Shown: positions 17,264-27,399, counted from the stretch's first letter. The stretch is DNA of 64,000 bases from Sulfopaludibacter sp035606355 (GCA_035606355.1 DATNFO010000024.1:186001-250000); one strand, 5' to 3'. Translations and numbers: made by a program. The notes: generated by a model from the sequence alone, not told the origin.

Positions 17264-18170
17264 CGTCTTTACCCGCCATTGTACGCCAGTCGATTGTGTT
17301 CAGAAAGGCCGCGTCTTCGCGCCAGCCGGGCTGCACGCGCACATGCAGGTCCAGATAGACCTTCGTGCCGGAGAGCCGCTCGATCTCCTGGCGCGCCAGA
17401 GTGCCGATCTGCTTCAGCATGGAGCCCTTGCTGCCGATGATGATGGCTTTTTGTCCATCGCGCTCCACGCGAATGGTAGCGAAGATGCGCGTCAGACGCG
17501 GCGTTTCTTCCCATTTATCGACCATCACGTTGATGGCGTGCGGCACTTCCTGATGAGTCGCCTGCAGCACCTTCTCGCGGATGAGCTCAGCGGCGAGGAA
17601 ACGCCACGGTTGATCCGTTACGTGGTCCGGCGGAAAATACGGCGGACCTTCGGGAAGAAACGAAACGATCACCTTGCGCAAGTCATCGAGGTGCCGGCCC
17701 CGCTGGGCGGAAACGGGCACGAAGTCGGCGAAATCGTAGAGCCGCTTGTACTCCTCAATGAGAGGAAGAAGCTGCGCCTTCTCCCTCACCAGATCGATCT
17801 TATTCAGCACCACCACGACGGGAGCGCCGGTCTTTTTGGCGAGATCGACAGCGCGGCGATCGTCTTCCGTGAACTTGCGCGCCGCGTCCACCACGAAGAG
17901 GAGCAGGTCGCGCTCTTCCAGTGCGCCGCGCACCGTGTCCATGAGGCGTTTATTCAGCGGGGTATCGGCTTTGTGAATTCCGGGCGTGTCGAGAAAGACG
18001 ATCTGCGCGTCAGGCAGCGTGACCACGCCTTGAATCGACGTTCTTGTGGTCTGGGGCTTGTCCGCGACGATGGCAACTTTTTGCCCGACGAGCGCGTTCA
18101 GAAGCGTGGATTTGCCGGCGTTCGGCCGTCCGATTAGGGAGACGAACCCGGAGCGGTGAGTTTCACTCAT
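17256..18170 (-). CDS. era: GTPase Era, ribosome 30S assembly
   Basis: A 304-residue Era. The N-terminal GTPase domain has G1 GRPNAGKST, G2 TTRTSIQG, G3 LDTPGIH and G4 NKIDLV; the C-terminal KH domain has AIIIGSKGSMLKQIG. Era binds the 3' end of 16S rRNA and checks 30S maturation. ATG 18170 is chosen because it yields the standard N-terminus (SGFVSLIGRPNAGKS) and overlaps the corC-like stop as ATGA. The open frame upstream has no similarity. The neighbours phoH, ybeY and the CorC/HlyC gene form the widespread rRNA-maturation cluster. Confidence 0.97.
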   Translation of the reverse strand: MSETHRSGFVSLIGRPNAGKSTLLNALVGQKVAIVADKPQTTRTSIQGVVTLPDAQIVFLDTPGIHKADTPLNKRLMDTVRGALEERDLLLFVVDAARKFTEDDRRAVDLAKKTGAPVVVVLNKIDLVREKAQLLPLIEEYKRLYDFADFVPVSAQRGRHLDDLRKVIVSFLPEGPPYFPPDHVTDQPWRFLAAELIREKVLQATHQEVPHAINVMVDKWEETPRLTRIFATIRVERDGQKAIIIGSKGSMLKQIGTLARQEIERLSGTKVYLDLHVRVQPGWREDAAFLNTIDWRTMAGKDDV

Positions 18171-19429
18171 TGAGCAACCGTTTGCGATTTGGAGATGTGC
18201 ACTTGTTCTACGCGGAGCTCGTCGCTGGCGAGGACTTCTACGCGGATGCCGTCGCGGTCCACCGCTTCGCCGGCTTTGGGAACGCGGCCGAGCCATTCGC
18301 TGAGCAGCCCGCCGACCGTGGTGGATTCGATTTCCTCTTCGGGGCGGAAGGTCTCGAAGAGATCGGACACGCGGTCGAGATCGAAATTGCCGGAGACGAT
18401 GACGCCTCCGTTGCCATCTTCTTTGATGTCCGAATCGGGCTCATGCTCGTCTCGAATTTCGCCGATGATCACTTCCAGCAGGTCTTCCATGGTGGCCAGC
18501 CCGGCAGTGTTGCCGTACTCGTCCACAACTATGACCATGTGGGTGTTTTCCTGCTGCATCTGGCGCATCAGGTCGGCGACGGGCTTGGTTTCCGGGACAA
18601 AGAGGATGGGACGGATGAGTTCGCGCACGGTCCGGGTCAGGCGCTCGCCCGCCTCCAGCTCAAACATGTCGCGCACGTGCACAAAGCCGAGCACTTCATC
18701 GATGCTGTTTTCGTACACGGGAATGCGCGAATACTGTTCGTTGATGACGAGCTGCCGCAGTTCTTCGAGCGTGGCGCTCACCGGGATGGCGACCATATTG
18801 GGCCGCGCGGTCATCACCTCGCGGACCGTCTTATCGCCGAACTCCACGACGCCCTGAATCAACTCGCGATCGTTCTCTTCGATGAGGCCTTCTTCAGTGC
18901 CGGCGGAGATCAGGGCTTCGATGTTTTCGGCGGAGGTCGGCTCCTCCTTCGATTGCGGCGTATCGTCGGCCAGATCCATCAGCGATTGGAAGAACTCGAG
19001 CGCGGTGGAAAAGGGGCGGGCCAGCGCGGCGAGTCCGCGGAGCAGCGGAACGAACGGCAGCAGCCAGGCGCCGCGCGTGCGCCGGTAGAGAAACTGCGGC
19101 ACCACGTACGAGGCTACGACCATGGTGAGCCAAACGGCGACCATGGTCTCCCAGAAGATGGCCGCGGTCCAATGCTGCCCATCCTGAAACCACGCAAAGA
19201 AAAGGACGCCGATGACCACCAGCACGGTGTGCTTGATGAGCGAGAACGCGCCGGCGCCATCGTCCGTGTCCAGGCCGAGGCGGTCTTCCAGTGTTTCTTT
19301 GAAAAACCTGAGGCTCGGCAGGTCGCGCGTGCGCAGGCGCAGGCTTTCCAGATACAGGATCTGCACGAACGTGACGAGTCCCAGCAGAGGCACTGCAAGG
19401 CAGGACGCAATGACGACCGCGATCATCAT
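18167..19429 (-). CDS. CNNM/HlyC-CorC-type membrane protein with CBS pair
   Basis: A 420-residue protein: a membrane region (residues 1-170, with hydrophobic helices such as MIAVVIASCLAVPLLGLVTF and TVLVVIGVLFFAWF), a CBS pair (about 200-325, including REVMTARPNMVAIPVSATLEE and HMVIVVDEYGNTAGL) and a C-terminal CorC/HlyC transporter-associated domain (330-415). The family is linked to magnesium and cobalt efflux or tolerance; 'hemolysin' is a historical label. The membrane half is more divergent than a standard DUF21 domain. It is overlapped at both ends by ybeY and era (ATGA). Confidence 0.88.
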   Translation of the reverse strand: MMIAVVIASCLAVPLLGLVTFVQILYLESLRLRTRDLPSLRFFKETLEDRLGLDTDDGAGAFSLIKHTVLVVIGVLFFAWFQDGQHWTAAIFWETMVAVWLTMVVASYVVPQFLYRRTRGAWLLPFVPLLRGLAALARPFSTALEFFQSLMDLADDTPQSKEEPTSAENIEALISAGTEEGLIEENDRELIQGVVEFGDKTVREVMTARPNMVAIPVSATLEELRQLVINEQYSRIPVYENSIDEVLGFVHVRDMFELEAGERLTRTVRELIRPILFVPETKPVADLMRQMQQENTHMVIVVDEYGNTAGLATMEDLLEVIIGEIRDEHEPDSDIKEDGNGGVIVSGNFDLDRVSDLFETFRPEEEIESTTVGGLLSEWLGRVPKAGEAVDRDGIRVEVLASDELRVEQVHISKSQTVAQ

Positions 19430-19872
19430 GCGCGCACTCTTTCGATGAGGCTGTTGGGCAGGCGGAGGCGCGTGCGCCAGCGTTTCTCCGTGCGGGCCAT
19501 GGCGCCGGAATCGGTCTCATGGTCCATGCCGAGGAGGTGCAATACACCGTGCAGCATCAGGATGCGAATTTCGTCTTCGATCGTGTGTCCGAATTCCCGA
19601 GCCTGCGCGCGGGCGTGGCCGAGGGAGATCGCGAGATCGCCGAGCGAATCGGGAGTGGCGCCGGGAAAGGACAGGACGTCGGTAGGATAGTCTTTGTTGC
19701 GGAACTCGCGATTCAGGCGGCGCAGTTCGGCATCGCCGGTGATGAGCACGTCGAAGCGGCGGCCGCGGGCAACTTCCGTCTGGAGTTTTCGGGCGAAAAG
19801 GGCGAGGCTCCGCTTGCGCAGCGTCTCAGGGACGCGCCGGAATATCACAGTACTGCCGTCGGGCGAATTCAT
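19426..19872 (-). CDS. ybeY: endoribonuclease YbeY, rRNA maturation
   Basis: A 148-residue YbeY. The zinc-binding motif HGVLHLLGMDH provides H108, H112 and H118, preceded by the conserved YPTDVLSFP and GDLAISL strands. YbeY acts in 16S rRNA 3' processing and 70S quality control and often associates with Era, whose gene lies two genes downstream. It starts 8 bp after the phoH stop and overlaps the next gene by 4 bp. Confidence 0.96.
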   Translation of the reverse strand: MNSPDGSTVIFRRVPETLRKRSLALFARKLQTEVARGRRFDVLITGDAELRRLNREFRNKDYPTDVLSFPGATPDSLGDLAISLGHARAQAREFGHTIEDEIRILMLHGVLHLLGMDHETDSGAMARTEKRWRTRLRLPNSLIERVRA

Positions 19873-19880
19873 GGCGGCGC

Positions 19881-20951
19881 TCAGGCCTGCGGCGCGGTTT
19901 CGGTGACCGGCAGAGCGGGCGCGGCTTGGGGCGGCGCGGCCGGGGTGGCGGCGCCGTCATCCTGCGGGAGTCCGCCGAGACTCAAGGCGAGCTGGCGATT
20001 GGCGCCAATGGTGTCGTTGTACTGCTCGTATGCCTTGACGATCCGCTGCACCAGACTATGGCGCACAACGTCTTTTTCGTCGAAGCGCACGAAGCTGATG
20101 CCCTGCACGCCTTTCAACACTTCCATGGCGTCCAGCAGGCCGCTGCGGCGGGCATTCGGCAGGTCGATCTGGGTGACGTCGCCGTTGATCACCATTTTGG
20201 AGTTGAAGCCCTGCCGCGTGAGCACCATCTTCATTTGCTCCGGCGTGGAGTTCTGGGCTTCGTCGAGAATAATGAAACTGTCGTTGAGGGTGCGTCCGCG
20301 CATGAAGGCGATGGGCGCGACTTCGATGACGTTGCGCTCCAGCAGTTTTTCGACGCGCTCGTTGTCGAGCATGTCGTAAAGAGCGTCGTAGAGAGGCCGC
20401 AGGTAGGGATCGATCTTGTCCTGCAAGGTGCCGGGCAGGAAGCCGAGGCGTTCGCCGGCTTCGACGGCTGGTCGCGTGAGGATGATGCGTGCGACCTGTT
20501 TGGCGAGCAGGGCGGAGACGGCCATGGCGACGGCGAGATAGGTTTTTCCCGTGCCGGCCGGGCCTATACCGAAGACCATGTCATTGCGCTCGATGGCTTC
20601 CAGGTAACGGCGCTGGTTGACGGATTTCGGCGCGAGCACCTTCTTGCCGAAATTCCGCTGCTTGCCGGATTGAACGAGGGCGCGCAGGGACACTTCAGGA
20701 TCGTTGGTGACGACACGAAGGTAGCTGTTGAGGTCGCCGTTGTTGAAGACGTGACCTTCTTTGGTCAGGGTGTTGTAGTCTTCGAGGATATTTTCGACGC
20801 GATTGACGTTGGATTCATCGCCTTCGATTTCCAGATTGTTGTCCACCAGTTGTGTGTGAACGCCCAATCCGGATTCGATGAGCCGGATGTTTTCATCGCG
20901 CGTGCCAAACAGGCTTTCGACACCACGGGAAATGCGGACGCTAGCTTTCAT
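19881..20951 (-). CDS. phoH: PhoH-family ATPase
   Basis: A 356-residue PhoH/PhoL-type protein: a KH-like N-terminal region (~1-110), then a P-loop helicase-like ATPase with Walker A FGIGPAGTGKTYLAVA, TRPAVEAGERLGFLPG, Walker B SFIILDEAQNSTPEQMKM and KMVINGDVTQIDLP. The C-terminal tail is Ala/Pro/Thr-rich and poorly conserved. It acts with YbeY in RNA metabolism. ATG 20951 gives the usual N-terminus; an in-frame TTG at 20975 is possible, and the GGAGG just after it is too far from ATG 20951 for ideal spacing. It heads the phoH-ybeY-corC-era run. Confidence 0.94.
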   Translation of the reverse strand: MKASVRISRGVESLFGTRDENIRLIESGLGVHTQLVDNNLEIEGDESNVNRVENILEDYNTLTKEGHVFNNGDLNSYLRVVTNDPEVSLRALVQSGKQRNFGKKVLAPKSVNQRRYLEAIERNDMVFGIGPAGTGKTYLAVAMAVSALLAKQVARIILTRPAVEAGERLGFLPGTLQDKIDPYLRPLYDALYDMLDNERVEKLLERNVIEVAPIAFMRGRTLNDSFIILDEAQNSTPEQMKMVLTRQGFNSKMVINGDVTQIDLPNARRSGLLDAMEVLKGVQGISFVRFDEKDVVRHSLVQRIVKAYEQYNDTIGANRQLALSLGGLPQDDGAATPAAPPQAAPALPVTETAPQA

Positions 20952-21004
20952 TGAGTGGGAGCTGGATACCTCCAAGCAGGGTTAACGCAGGGACAGGGCT
21001 TTTC

Positions 21005-21072
21005 GTTTCGATGGGAAGAACTCGAATCTTCGACAACCCACTGGGGCGGGCAGAAGAGGGCCATCCAGAAAC
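21005..21072 (-). ncRNA. candidate structured 5' leader of the phoH operon
   Basis: On the minus strand, just after an extended -10 element, the transcript would begin gtttctggatgg (21072-21061) and later ccatcgaaac (21014-21005). These pair as two 5-bp blocks (GTTTC/GAAAC and GATGG/CCATC) with a 2-nt bulge. Immediately inside the closing helix is gaaga-ttcgagt-tcttc (21031-21015), which has the stem, 7-nt loop and loop sequence of a tRNA T-arm. The middle is too short for a tRNA. This could be a regulatory leader or a processed RNA; nothing beyond complementarity supports it. Confidence 0.35.
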
Positions 21073-21073
21073 C

Positions 21074-21082
21074 ATTATATCA
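21074..21082 (-). promoter_or_regulatory. extended -10 promoter element for phoH
   Basis: The minus strand reads TGATATAAT at 21082-21074: a perfect TATAAT with the TG extension one base upstream. No convincing -35 hexamer is present, which is acceptable for extended -10 promoters. The start point would be near 21067, giving a leader of roughly 115 nt before ATG 20951. Bases 21083-21240, further upstream, hold nothing I can identify except G-rich sequence. Confidence 0.6.
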
Positions 21083-21240
21083 GGGTTGGGATTGGGGCTG
21101 TGGCTTGGCGGGGCCTGGGTTTGCGGCTGCGGGGAATGGGTTCGTTTTTCGGGGAGTTTGTTGATTCGATTCGGGTTAGTTGGGTTCGTTCGGCAAAAAT
21201 GTGTTTTTGGGAGAGGCGTTGTCGGCGAAGCGGGTCCAGC

Positions 21241-21436
21241 TTATTGCCGCCTTTCAAACGCACTCGCATTCCCGGCGCCTTTTACCGCTCCCTTACGGTC
21301 ACGGCTCCGTATGTGGTTGATTCTGCTAGCGGAGCCGTGACCGTAAGGGAGCGGTAAAAGGTGCATCGAAAGGCGAACGGAGCGCGACAAGAACGGCATC
21401 GAAAGGCGAATGGAGTGAGACGAGAACGGCAGCCGG
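21241..21436. repeat. composite hairpin-plus-tail repeat, copy B
   Basis: One tail unit (from 21241), the inverted repeat (arms 21275-21309 and 21330-21364, one mismatch, 20-nt loop) and then the head segment, which is doubled here: gcatcgaaaggcgaa occurs at 21363 and 21397. It lies between the phoH promoter and the 3' end of the Rrf2 gene. Together with 20952-21240 and 21437-21491 it makes up a 540-bp gene-free stretch. Confidence 0.88.
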
Positions 21437-21491
21437 ACGGGACATTGATCCTCGTTCTATTGTTAGCACGGCGACACGACGGTTTCGATTC

Positions 21492-21971
21492 TTAAGAGAA
21501 TCGAATCGTCTCGAGGGGGTTAGGTCCCGGGATGGTCTTCACCCACGAGTTCATCTCTTCCTCGTTCTGCATCAGATCGCGGAGAGTGACCTTACTCAGC
21601 ACCTGATCCACGGACACCTGCACGGCCCGCCAGAGGGAGCGCACCGAACAATCCACACTGCGCGTGCAGATGGCGTGCTGGCCCGAGTGGCTGTCGCAGA
21701 AGTCGCTTTCGAAGAGCTTGCCGCCGAGCGCGTCCATGACGTCGCCGATGACGATTTCCTCGGGACGCCGCGCGAGCGTGTAGCCGCCGTCTTTTCCGCG
21801 GGCGGCCTTGACGAAGCCGCCCTTTCGCAGCACGCGAAGAATCTTGGCGGCGTACGGCGCCGATACGCCTTCCGCGCCGCTGATCTCGGGGATGGTGAGA
21901 CCGCCTCCATCGGCATAACCGATGCGCACCAGGCAGCGCAGTCCGTATTCTTCGTTCGCGCTCAGCTTCAT
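21492..21971 (-). CDS. Rrf2-family Fe-S regulator at the end of the suf operon
   Basis: A 159-residue Rrf2 protein: an N-terminal winged helix (MKLSANEEYGLRCLVRIGYA, YAAKILRVLRKGGFVKAARG with a typical GGYTLAR wing) and three cysteines (C92, C102, C108) spaced as the cluster ligands of IscR/SufR-like regulators. It probably senses Fe-S status and represses the suf operon. ATG 21971 overlaps the upstream DUF59 stop as ATGA. Unusually for such regulators, it is the last gene of the operon, which would still give feedback on its own synthesis. Confidence 0.9.
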   Translation of the reverse strand: MKLSANEEYGLRCLVRIGYADGGGLTIPEISGAEGVSAPYAAKILRVLRKGGFVKAARGKDGGYTLARRPEEIVIGDVMDALGGKLFESDFCDSHSGQHAICTRSVDCSVRSLWRAVQVSVDQVLSKVTLRDLMQNEEEMNSWVKTIPGPNPLETIRFS

Positions 21972-22303
21972 CGGCGGTTGAGTCTCCCGATCGGAATGAT
22001 GTCCTCGATGCCGAGCGCCAGTTTGGCGGCTTCGGACATGCGGTCCTTGGTCCACGGGGGATCGAAGGTCAGTTCGAGTTTGACGTCCGTAACTCCCGGG
22101 ACGGCGCGGACGGCGCGCTCCACCTCGCCGGGCAGGGTTCCCGCGACGGGGCAGTTGGGCGCGGTCAGCGTCATGCGCACATCCACCTTGCAGTCTTCGG
22201 CGATGTCGATGCCGTAGATCAAGCCGAGCTCGTAAATATTGACCGGCATCTCGGGGTCGTAGACCTTCTTGAGCGCCGCCACAATCTGTTCGCGCTGAAT
22301 CAT
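21968..22303 (-). CDS. SUF-associated DUF59/MIP18 protein (SufT-like)
   Basis: A 111-residue MIP18/DUF59 domain: MIQREQIVAALKKVYDPEMPVNIYELGLIYG, VRMTLTAPNCPVAGTLPGEV with the conserved Cys, and VELTFDPPWT-like KLELTFDPPWTKDRMSE at the end. These small proteins assist Fe-S maturation (SufT, PaaD and CIA2 relatives). Its position between sufU and rrf2, joined by ATGA overlaps on both sides, supports a role in cluster delivery. ATG 22303 matches the family N-terminus; the open frame upstream is a shadow of sufU. Confidence 0.9.
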   Translation of the reverse strand: MIQREQIVAALKKVYDPEMPVNIYELGLIYGIDIAEDCKVDVRMTLTAPNCPVAGTLPGEVERAVRAVPGVTDVKLELTFDPPWTKDRMSEAAKLALGIEDIIPIGRLNRR

Positions 22304-22749
22304 TCCGTGCTGACCACCGGTTCGGCTTCCGGCTCGGCGGCCATCAGCGCGGATTTCAGAGTGTGCCAGGCGAGCGTGGCACATTTCACGCGCGCGGGGT
22401 AATCGCGCACGCCGCAAAAAACCACCAGCTTGCCAAGCTCATTGCTCACCGGCGTATCGGTGGTGAGCAGGTCATGAAACCTGTCGAGCAGCTTGAGCGC
22501 TTCGTCGCGCGTTTTGCCCTTGAGCGCTTCCGTCATCAGAGAAGCCGAGGCGGTCGAAATGGCGCAGCCGGAGCCCACGAAGCTGACGTCCTTGACGACA
22601 TCGCTTTCCATCTTCAGAAAAAGCTTGAGCTTGTCGCCGCAGAGCGGGTTGTAGCCCTCGGCCTTGCGCGTCGCGTCGTCCATCGAGTGGCAATTTCGGG
22701 GACGCTTGCTGTGGTCGAGGATGATTTCCTGGTAAAGATCGTGGACCAT
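22300..22749 (-). CDS. sufU: SufU Fe-S scaffold / sulfur acceptor
   Basis: A 149-residue IscU-fold protein with the zinc/cluster ligands C37 and D39 (NPLCGDKL), C62 (GSGCAIS) and C124 (RVKCATLAW). The insertion between the second and third cysteines is the SufU hallmark. SufU accepts sulfur from SufS and is zinc-dependent. ATG 22749 overlaps the sufS stop (TGATG), and the N-terminus MVHDLYQEIILDHSKRPRN is canonical. It therefore acts with the sufS product encoded immediately upstream. Confidence 0.95.
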   Translation of the reverse strand: MVHDLYQEIILDHSKRPRNCHSMDDATRKAEGYNPLCGDKLKLFLKMESDVVKDVSFVGSGCAISTASASLMTEALKGKTRDEALKLLDRFHDLLTTDTPVSNELGKLVVFCGVRDYPARVKCATLAWHTLKSALMAAEPEAEPVVSTE

Positions 22750-23996
22750 CAGGAGAAAATCTCCTTTACTTTTTGGATGCCCGACGCCAGCGCGTCGATC
22801 TCGCCGAACGTGTTGTAGAACGCCAGCGATGCCCTTGTAGTCGCGGGCACATGGAACCAATCCATCAGCGGCTGCGCGCAGTGATGGCCGGTGCGGACGG
22901 CGATGCCCTGCCGGTCCAGCACGGTTCCTATGTCGTGCGGGTGAATGCCTTCGATCACGAAGCTGACCACCGCGGCCTTTTCGCGCGCGGTGCCGATAAT
23001 GCGCAGCCCGGGGATGGCCGAGAGCCGTTCGGTGGCATACACGAGCAGTTCATGCTCGTACGCGGCGATGGTTTCCAGACCGATGTGCGTGAGGTAGTCG
23101 AGGGCGGCTCCGAGTCCGATGCCGCCGGCGATGTTGGGCGTGCCCGCTTCGAACTTGTACGGCAGGTCGTTGTACGTCGTCTTCTCAAAGGTGACCGTGC
23201 GGATCATGTCGCCGCCGCCCTGGTACGGAGGCATTGCGTTCAGCAGTTTGGTCTTGCCATATAGAATGCCGATGCCTGTGGGTCCGCAGACCTTGTGTCC
23301 GGAAAACGCGTAGAAATCGGCGTCCAGAGCCTGCACGTCCACCGCAATGTGCGGCGCGGCCTGCGCTCCGTCAATCAGGGTCAGCGATCCGTTGGCGTGG
23401 GCCATCTCGATGATCTGGCGCACCGGATTGATGGTGCCGAGCGCATTGGAAACGTGCGCCACCGCAACCATCTTGGTTCGCGGCGTCAGGAGCCTGGCGT
23501 ACTCCTCCATGATCAGCTCGCCGCGGTCGTTCATGGGAATGACGCGCAGCACCGCGCCGGTCTCTTCGCAGAGCATCTGCCAGGGCACAATGTTCGAATG
23601 GTGCTCCATGGCGGAGATGACAATCTCGTCGCCCTCTTTGATGTTCTTGCGCCCCCATGAGGAGGCGACCAGATTGATTCCTTCCGTGGTGCCGCGCGTG
23701 AAGATGAGCTCGCTTGTGTGCCGCGAGTTCAGGAATTTCTTCGTCTTGGCGCGCGTTTCTTCGTACGCCGCGGTGGAGCGCTGGCTCAACTCGTGAACGC
23801 CGCGGTGGATATTGGCGCAATCCACTTCGTGAAACTTGCGAATGGCATCGATGACCTGGATCGGTTTTTGGGCCGTGGCCGCGCTGTCCAGATACACAAG
23901 CGGCTTGCCATGGACGGATTGCTTGAGAACCGGGAAATCCGCCCGGACCTTTTCCACGTCGAAGCCGGTTGCGACCTTACTGGTGATGGTGCTCAT
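22749..23996 (-). CDS. sufS: cysteine desulfurase SufS
   Basis: A 415-residue class V PLP enzyme. The PLP lysine lies in AFSGHKVCGPTG (K235), with the cofactor His-Thr/Asp region RGTTEGINLV and LIDGAQAAPH. The catalytic cysteine is in RTGHHCAQPLM (C373) with the short loop of type II (SufS) desulfurases. It mobilises persulfide sulfur from L-cysteine and passes it to SufU. It overlaps sufD by 20 bp and sufU by 1 bp. Confidence 0.97.
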   Translation of the reverse strand: MSTITSKVATGFDVEKVRADFPVLKQSVHGKPLVYLDSAATAQKPIQVIDAIRKFHEVDCANIHRGVHELSQRSTAAYEETRAKTKKFLNSRHTSELIFTRGTTEGINLVASSWGRKNIKEGDEIVISAMEHHSNIVPWQMLCEETGAVLRVIPMNDRGELIMEEYARLLTPRTKMVAVAHVSNALGTINPVRQIIEMAHANGSLTLIDGAQAAPHIAVDVQALDADFYAFSGHKVCGPTGIGILYGKTKLLNAMPPYQGGGDMIRTVTFEKTTYNDLPYKFEAGTPNIAGGIGLGAALDYLTHIGLETIAAYEHELLVYATERLSAIPGLRIIGTAREKAAVVSFVIEGIHPHDIGTVLDRQGIAVRTGHHCAQPLMDWFHVPATTRASLAFYNTFGEIDALASGIQKVKEIFS

Positions 23997-25158
23997 GGAA
24001 TTTCTCGAAGAGATACTTCTCCAGCGATTCCTTCAGCGCCGGAATTTTAATGCGGTCCACGACATCCTGGGCAAACGCGTACGTCAGCAGGCTGCGCGCT
24101 TCGCTCCGGCCGATGCCGCGGGAACGCAGGTAGAACATAGCCTCCGCATCGAGCTGCCCGATGGTGGCGCCATGAGTGCAGCGCACGTCGTCGGCATGGA
24201 TCTGCAGCTCAGGCTTGGTGTCGATAACGGCATCGTCGCTCAGCACCAGGTTTTTGTTGGTCTGTTTCGAGTCGGTCTTCTGCGCGTCTTTGCGCACGAT
24301 GATGCGGCCGTTAAAAACGGCGTGCGCGCGGTCGTCGAGAATTCCCTTGTAAAGCTCGTGACTGGCGCCGTGCGGCTTGGCGTGGTCGATGACGGTGTGA
24401 TTGTCCACGTGTTGGGAGCCGTTGGCGATGTACAGGCCGTTCACCGTGGCCTCCGTGCCTTCGCTGAGCACCGCGTTGACATCGTTGCGCACCAGCGCGC
24501 CCCCGAGGGAGATGTTGTGCGTGGAAAACGTCGCGCTGCGGCCAAGCTGCGCCTGCAGGGTAGCGATGTGGAACGCCTCGCCCGATTCGCGCTGCACCTT
24601 GTAGTGGTCGATCACCGCGCCTTCCCCGGCGACGATCTCCGTGACCGCGTTGGTGAAGTACTTACCCGCGCCGCTGTAGCTTTCGACAATTGCAGCTTGC
24701 GAGTTCGCCCCGGCGATTACGAGCAGCCGCGGATGCGCCGCTCCGGCTTGCGCGATCTGAATATCGATTTCGATGGGCTCGGCAATGACCGCGCCGCGCG
24801 GAATCTCCAGCGCGATGACGTCATTCAGAAACGCGGTATTCAATGCCACGAACGCATTGGCTTCCGTGCTTGCGTACTTGCCGAGATGCGCTTCGGTTTG
24901 CGCATCGCCCAAGGTGAGCCGGGTGACGCCTTCGGGAACGCGCACGATGCGTTCGGCGCGGGCGCGGCTAAACCGGGCGCGAGCGATGGGGGCGACATTC
25001 GTGAATCGCCACTCTTCATCGCGCGTGGTGGGGAAACCCAGCCGGCTGAAGCGTTCGAAGGCTTCATTGCGCAGTTCGCGCAGCCACCCCTCGGCGGCGG
25101 GCTGAGACGTGAAGTCCGCCAGCCATGCGCCGGTCTGTTCGGCAATCGCAGCCGTCAT
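23977..25158 (-). CDS. sufD: SufD, Fe-S assembly scaffold subunit
   Basis: A 393-residue SufB/D-fold protein. EEWRFTNVAPI near residue 47, a beta-helix core, then the characteristic end TDSKQTNKNLVLSDDAVIDTKPELQIHADDVRCTHGAT-like segment (His and Cys at the SufB-D interface) and YFLRSRGI-type MFYLRSRGIGRSEARSLLTYAFAQDV. SufD pairs with SufB on SufC ATPases to form the SufBC2D scaffold. It overlaps sufC by 4 bp and sufS by 20 bp. Confidence 0.95.
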   Translation of the reverse strand: MTAAIAEQTGAWLADFTSQPAAEGWLRELRNEAFERFSRLGFPTTRDEEWRFTNVAPIARARFSRARAERIVRVPEGVTRLTLGDAQTEAHLGKYASTEANAFVALNTAFLNDVIALEIPRGAVIAEPIEIDIQIAQAGAAHPRLLVIAGANSQAAIVESYSGAGKYFTNAVTEIVAGEGAVIDHYKVQRESGEAFHIATLQAQLGRSATFSTHNISLGGALVRNDVNAVLSEGTEATVNGLYIANGSQHVDNHTVIDHAKPHGASHELYKGILDDRAHAVFNGRIIVRKDAQKTDSKQTNKNLVLSDDAVIDTKPELQIHADDVRCTHGATIGQLDAEAMFYLRSRGIGRSEARSLLTYAFAQDVVDRIKIPALKESLEKYLFEKFHEHHHQ

Positions 25159-25928
25159 CGAGCGACAGCCTCCTCTTCATCTTCGATTCCGAGTCCCGCG
25201 TAGCCGCTCTCTTCGAGTTGCAGCGCGAGTTCCTTGCCGCCGCTTTTGACGATCCGGCCTTGGGAAAGCACGTGCACGTAATCCGGGACGATGTAGTTCA
25301 GCAGGCGCTGATAGTGCGTGACCACGATCATGCTGCGCTCGGGGCCGCGGAGCGCATTCACGCCGCCGGCGACGGTGCGGAGCGCGTCGATATCCAGGCC
25401 GGAATCGGTCTCATCGAGAATGGCGAGCTTCGGTTCCAGCACGGCCATTTGAAAAATCTCGTTGCGTTTTTTCTCGCCGCCGGAGAAGCCGGTGTTCACA
25501 GGGCGATTCAAGAGCGCCTGATCCATCTCCATGAGCTTCATCTTTTCGCGCACCAGGTTGAGGAAGTCCATCGCGTCCAGTTCTTCCTGTCCCTGGCTCT
25601 TGCGCACCTGGTTGAGGGCGGCTTTCAGGAAGTACATGTTGCTGACGCCCGGAATTTCCACTGGATATTGGAATGCGAGAAAAATGCCGGCGCGCGCGCG
25701 GTCTTCCGGCGAAAGCTCCAGCAGGTCGTGTCCCTGGTAAATCACCTGGCCGCCGGTAACGGCGTACAACTCGCGGCCGGCGAGCACTTGAGCGAGCGTG
25801 CTTTTGCCCGAGCCATTCGGCCCCATGATGGCGTGCACTTCACCGGAATTCACGGTGAGGTCAATGCCCTTCAGAATTTCACGATCGCCCACGCGGGCGT
25901 GCAGATCTTTGATTTCGAGTAGTGCCAT
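25155..25928 (-). CDS. sufC: SufC, Fe-S assembly ABC ATPase
   Basis: A 257-residue ABC-type ATPase: Walker A GPNGSGKSTL, Q-loop region, signature FSGGEKKRNEIFQM, Walker B LAILDETDSGLDIDAL and the switch His in VVTHYQRLL. SGGEKKRNE with the following DETDSGLDID is typical of SufC rather than of transport ATPases. It energises the SufBC2D scaffold. It lies 16 bp after sufB. Confidence 0.97.
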   Translation of the reverse strand: MALLEIKDLHARVGDREILKGIDLTVNSGEVHAIMGPNGSGKSTLAQVLAGRELYAVTGGQVIYQGHDLLELSPEDRARAGIFLAFQYPVEIPGVSNMYFLKAALNQVRKSQGQEELDAMDFLNLVREKMKLMEMDQALLNRPVNTGFSGGEKKRNEIFQMAVLEPKLAILDETDSGLDIDALRTVAGGVNALRGPERSMIVVTHYQRLLNYIVPDYVHVLSQGRIVKSGGKELALQLEESGYAGLGIEDEEEAVAR

Positions 25929-25944
25929 GTTGTTGTGCTTGTGC

Positions 25945-27399
<1,455 letters not shown>

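Noticed and set aside
18044..19690. A 548-codon plus-strand frame opposite era, the CorC-like gene and ybeY
   Set aside because: Antisense to three genes with clear motifs and normal operon overlaps; no start signal and no recognisable domain.
21005..21072. A tRNA gene on the minus strand, suggested by a T-arm and acceptor-like pairing
   Set aside because: Only 29 nt separate the acceptor-like 5' strand and the T-arm, too few for D and anticodon arms, and no CCA end is present. It is kept as a structured leader instead.
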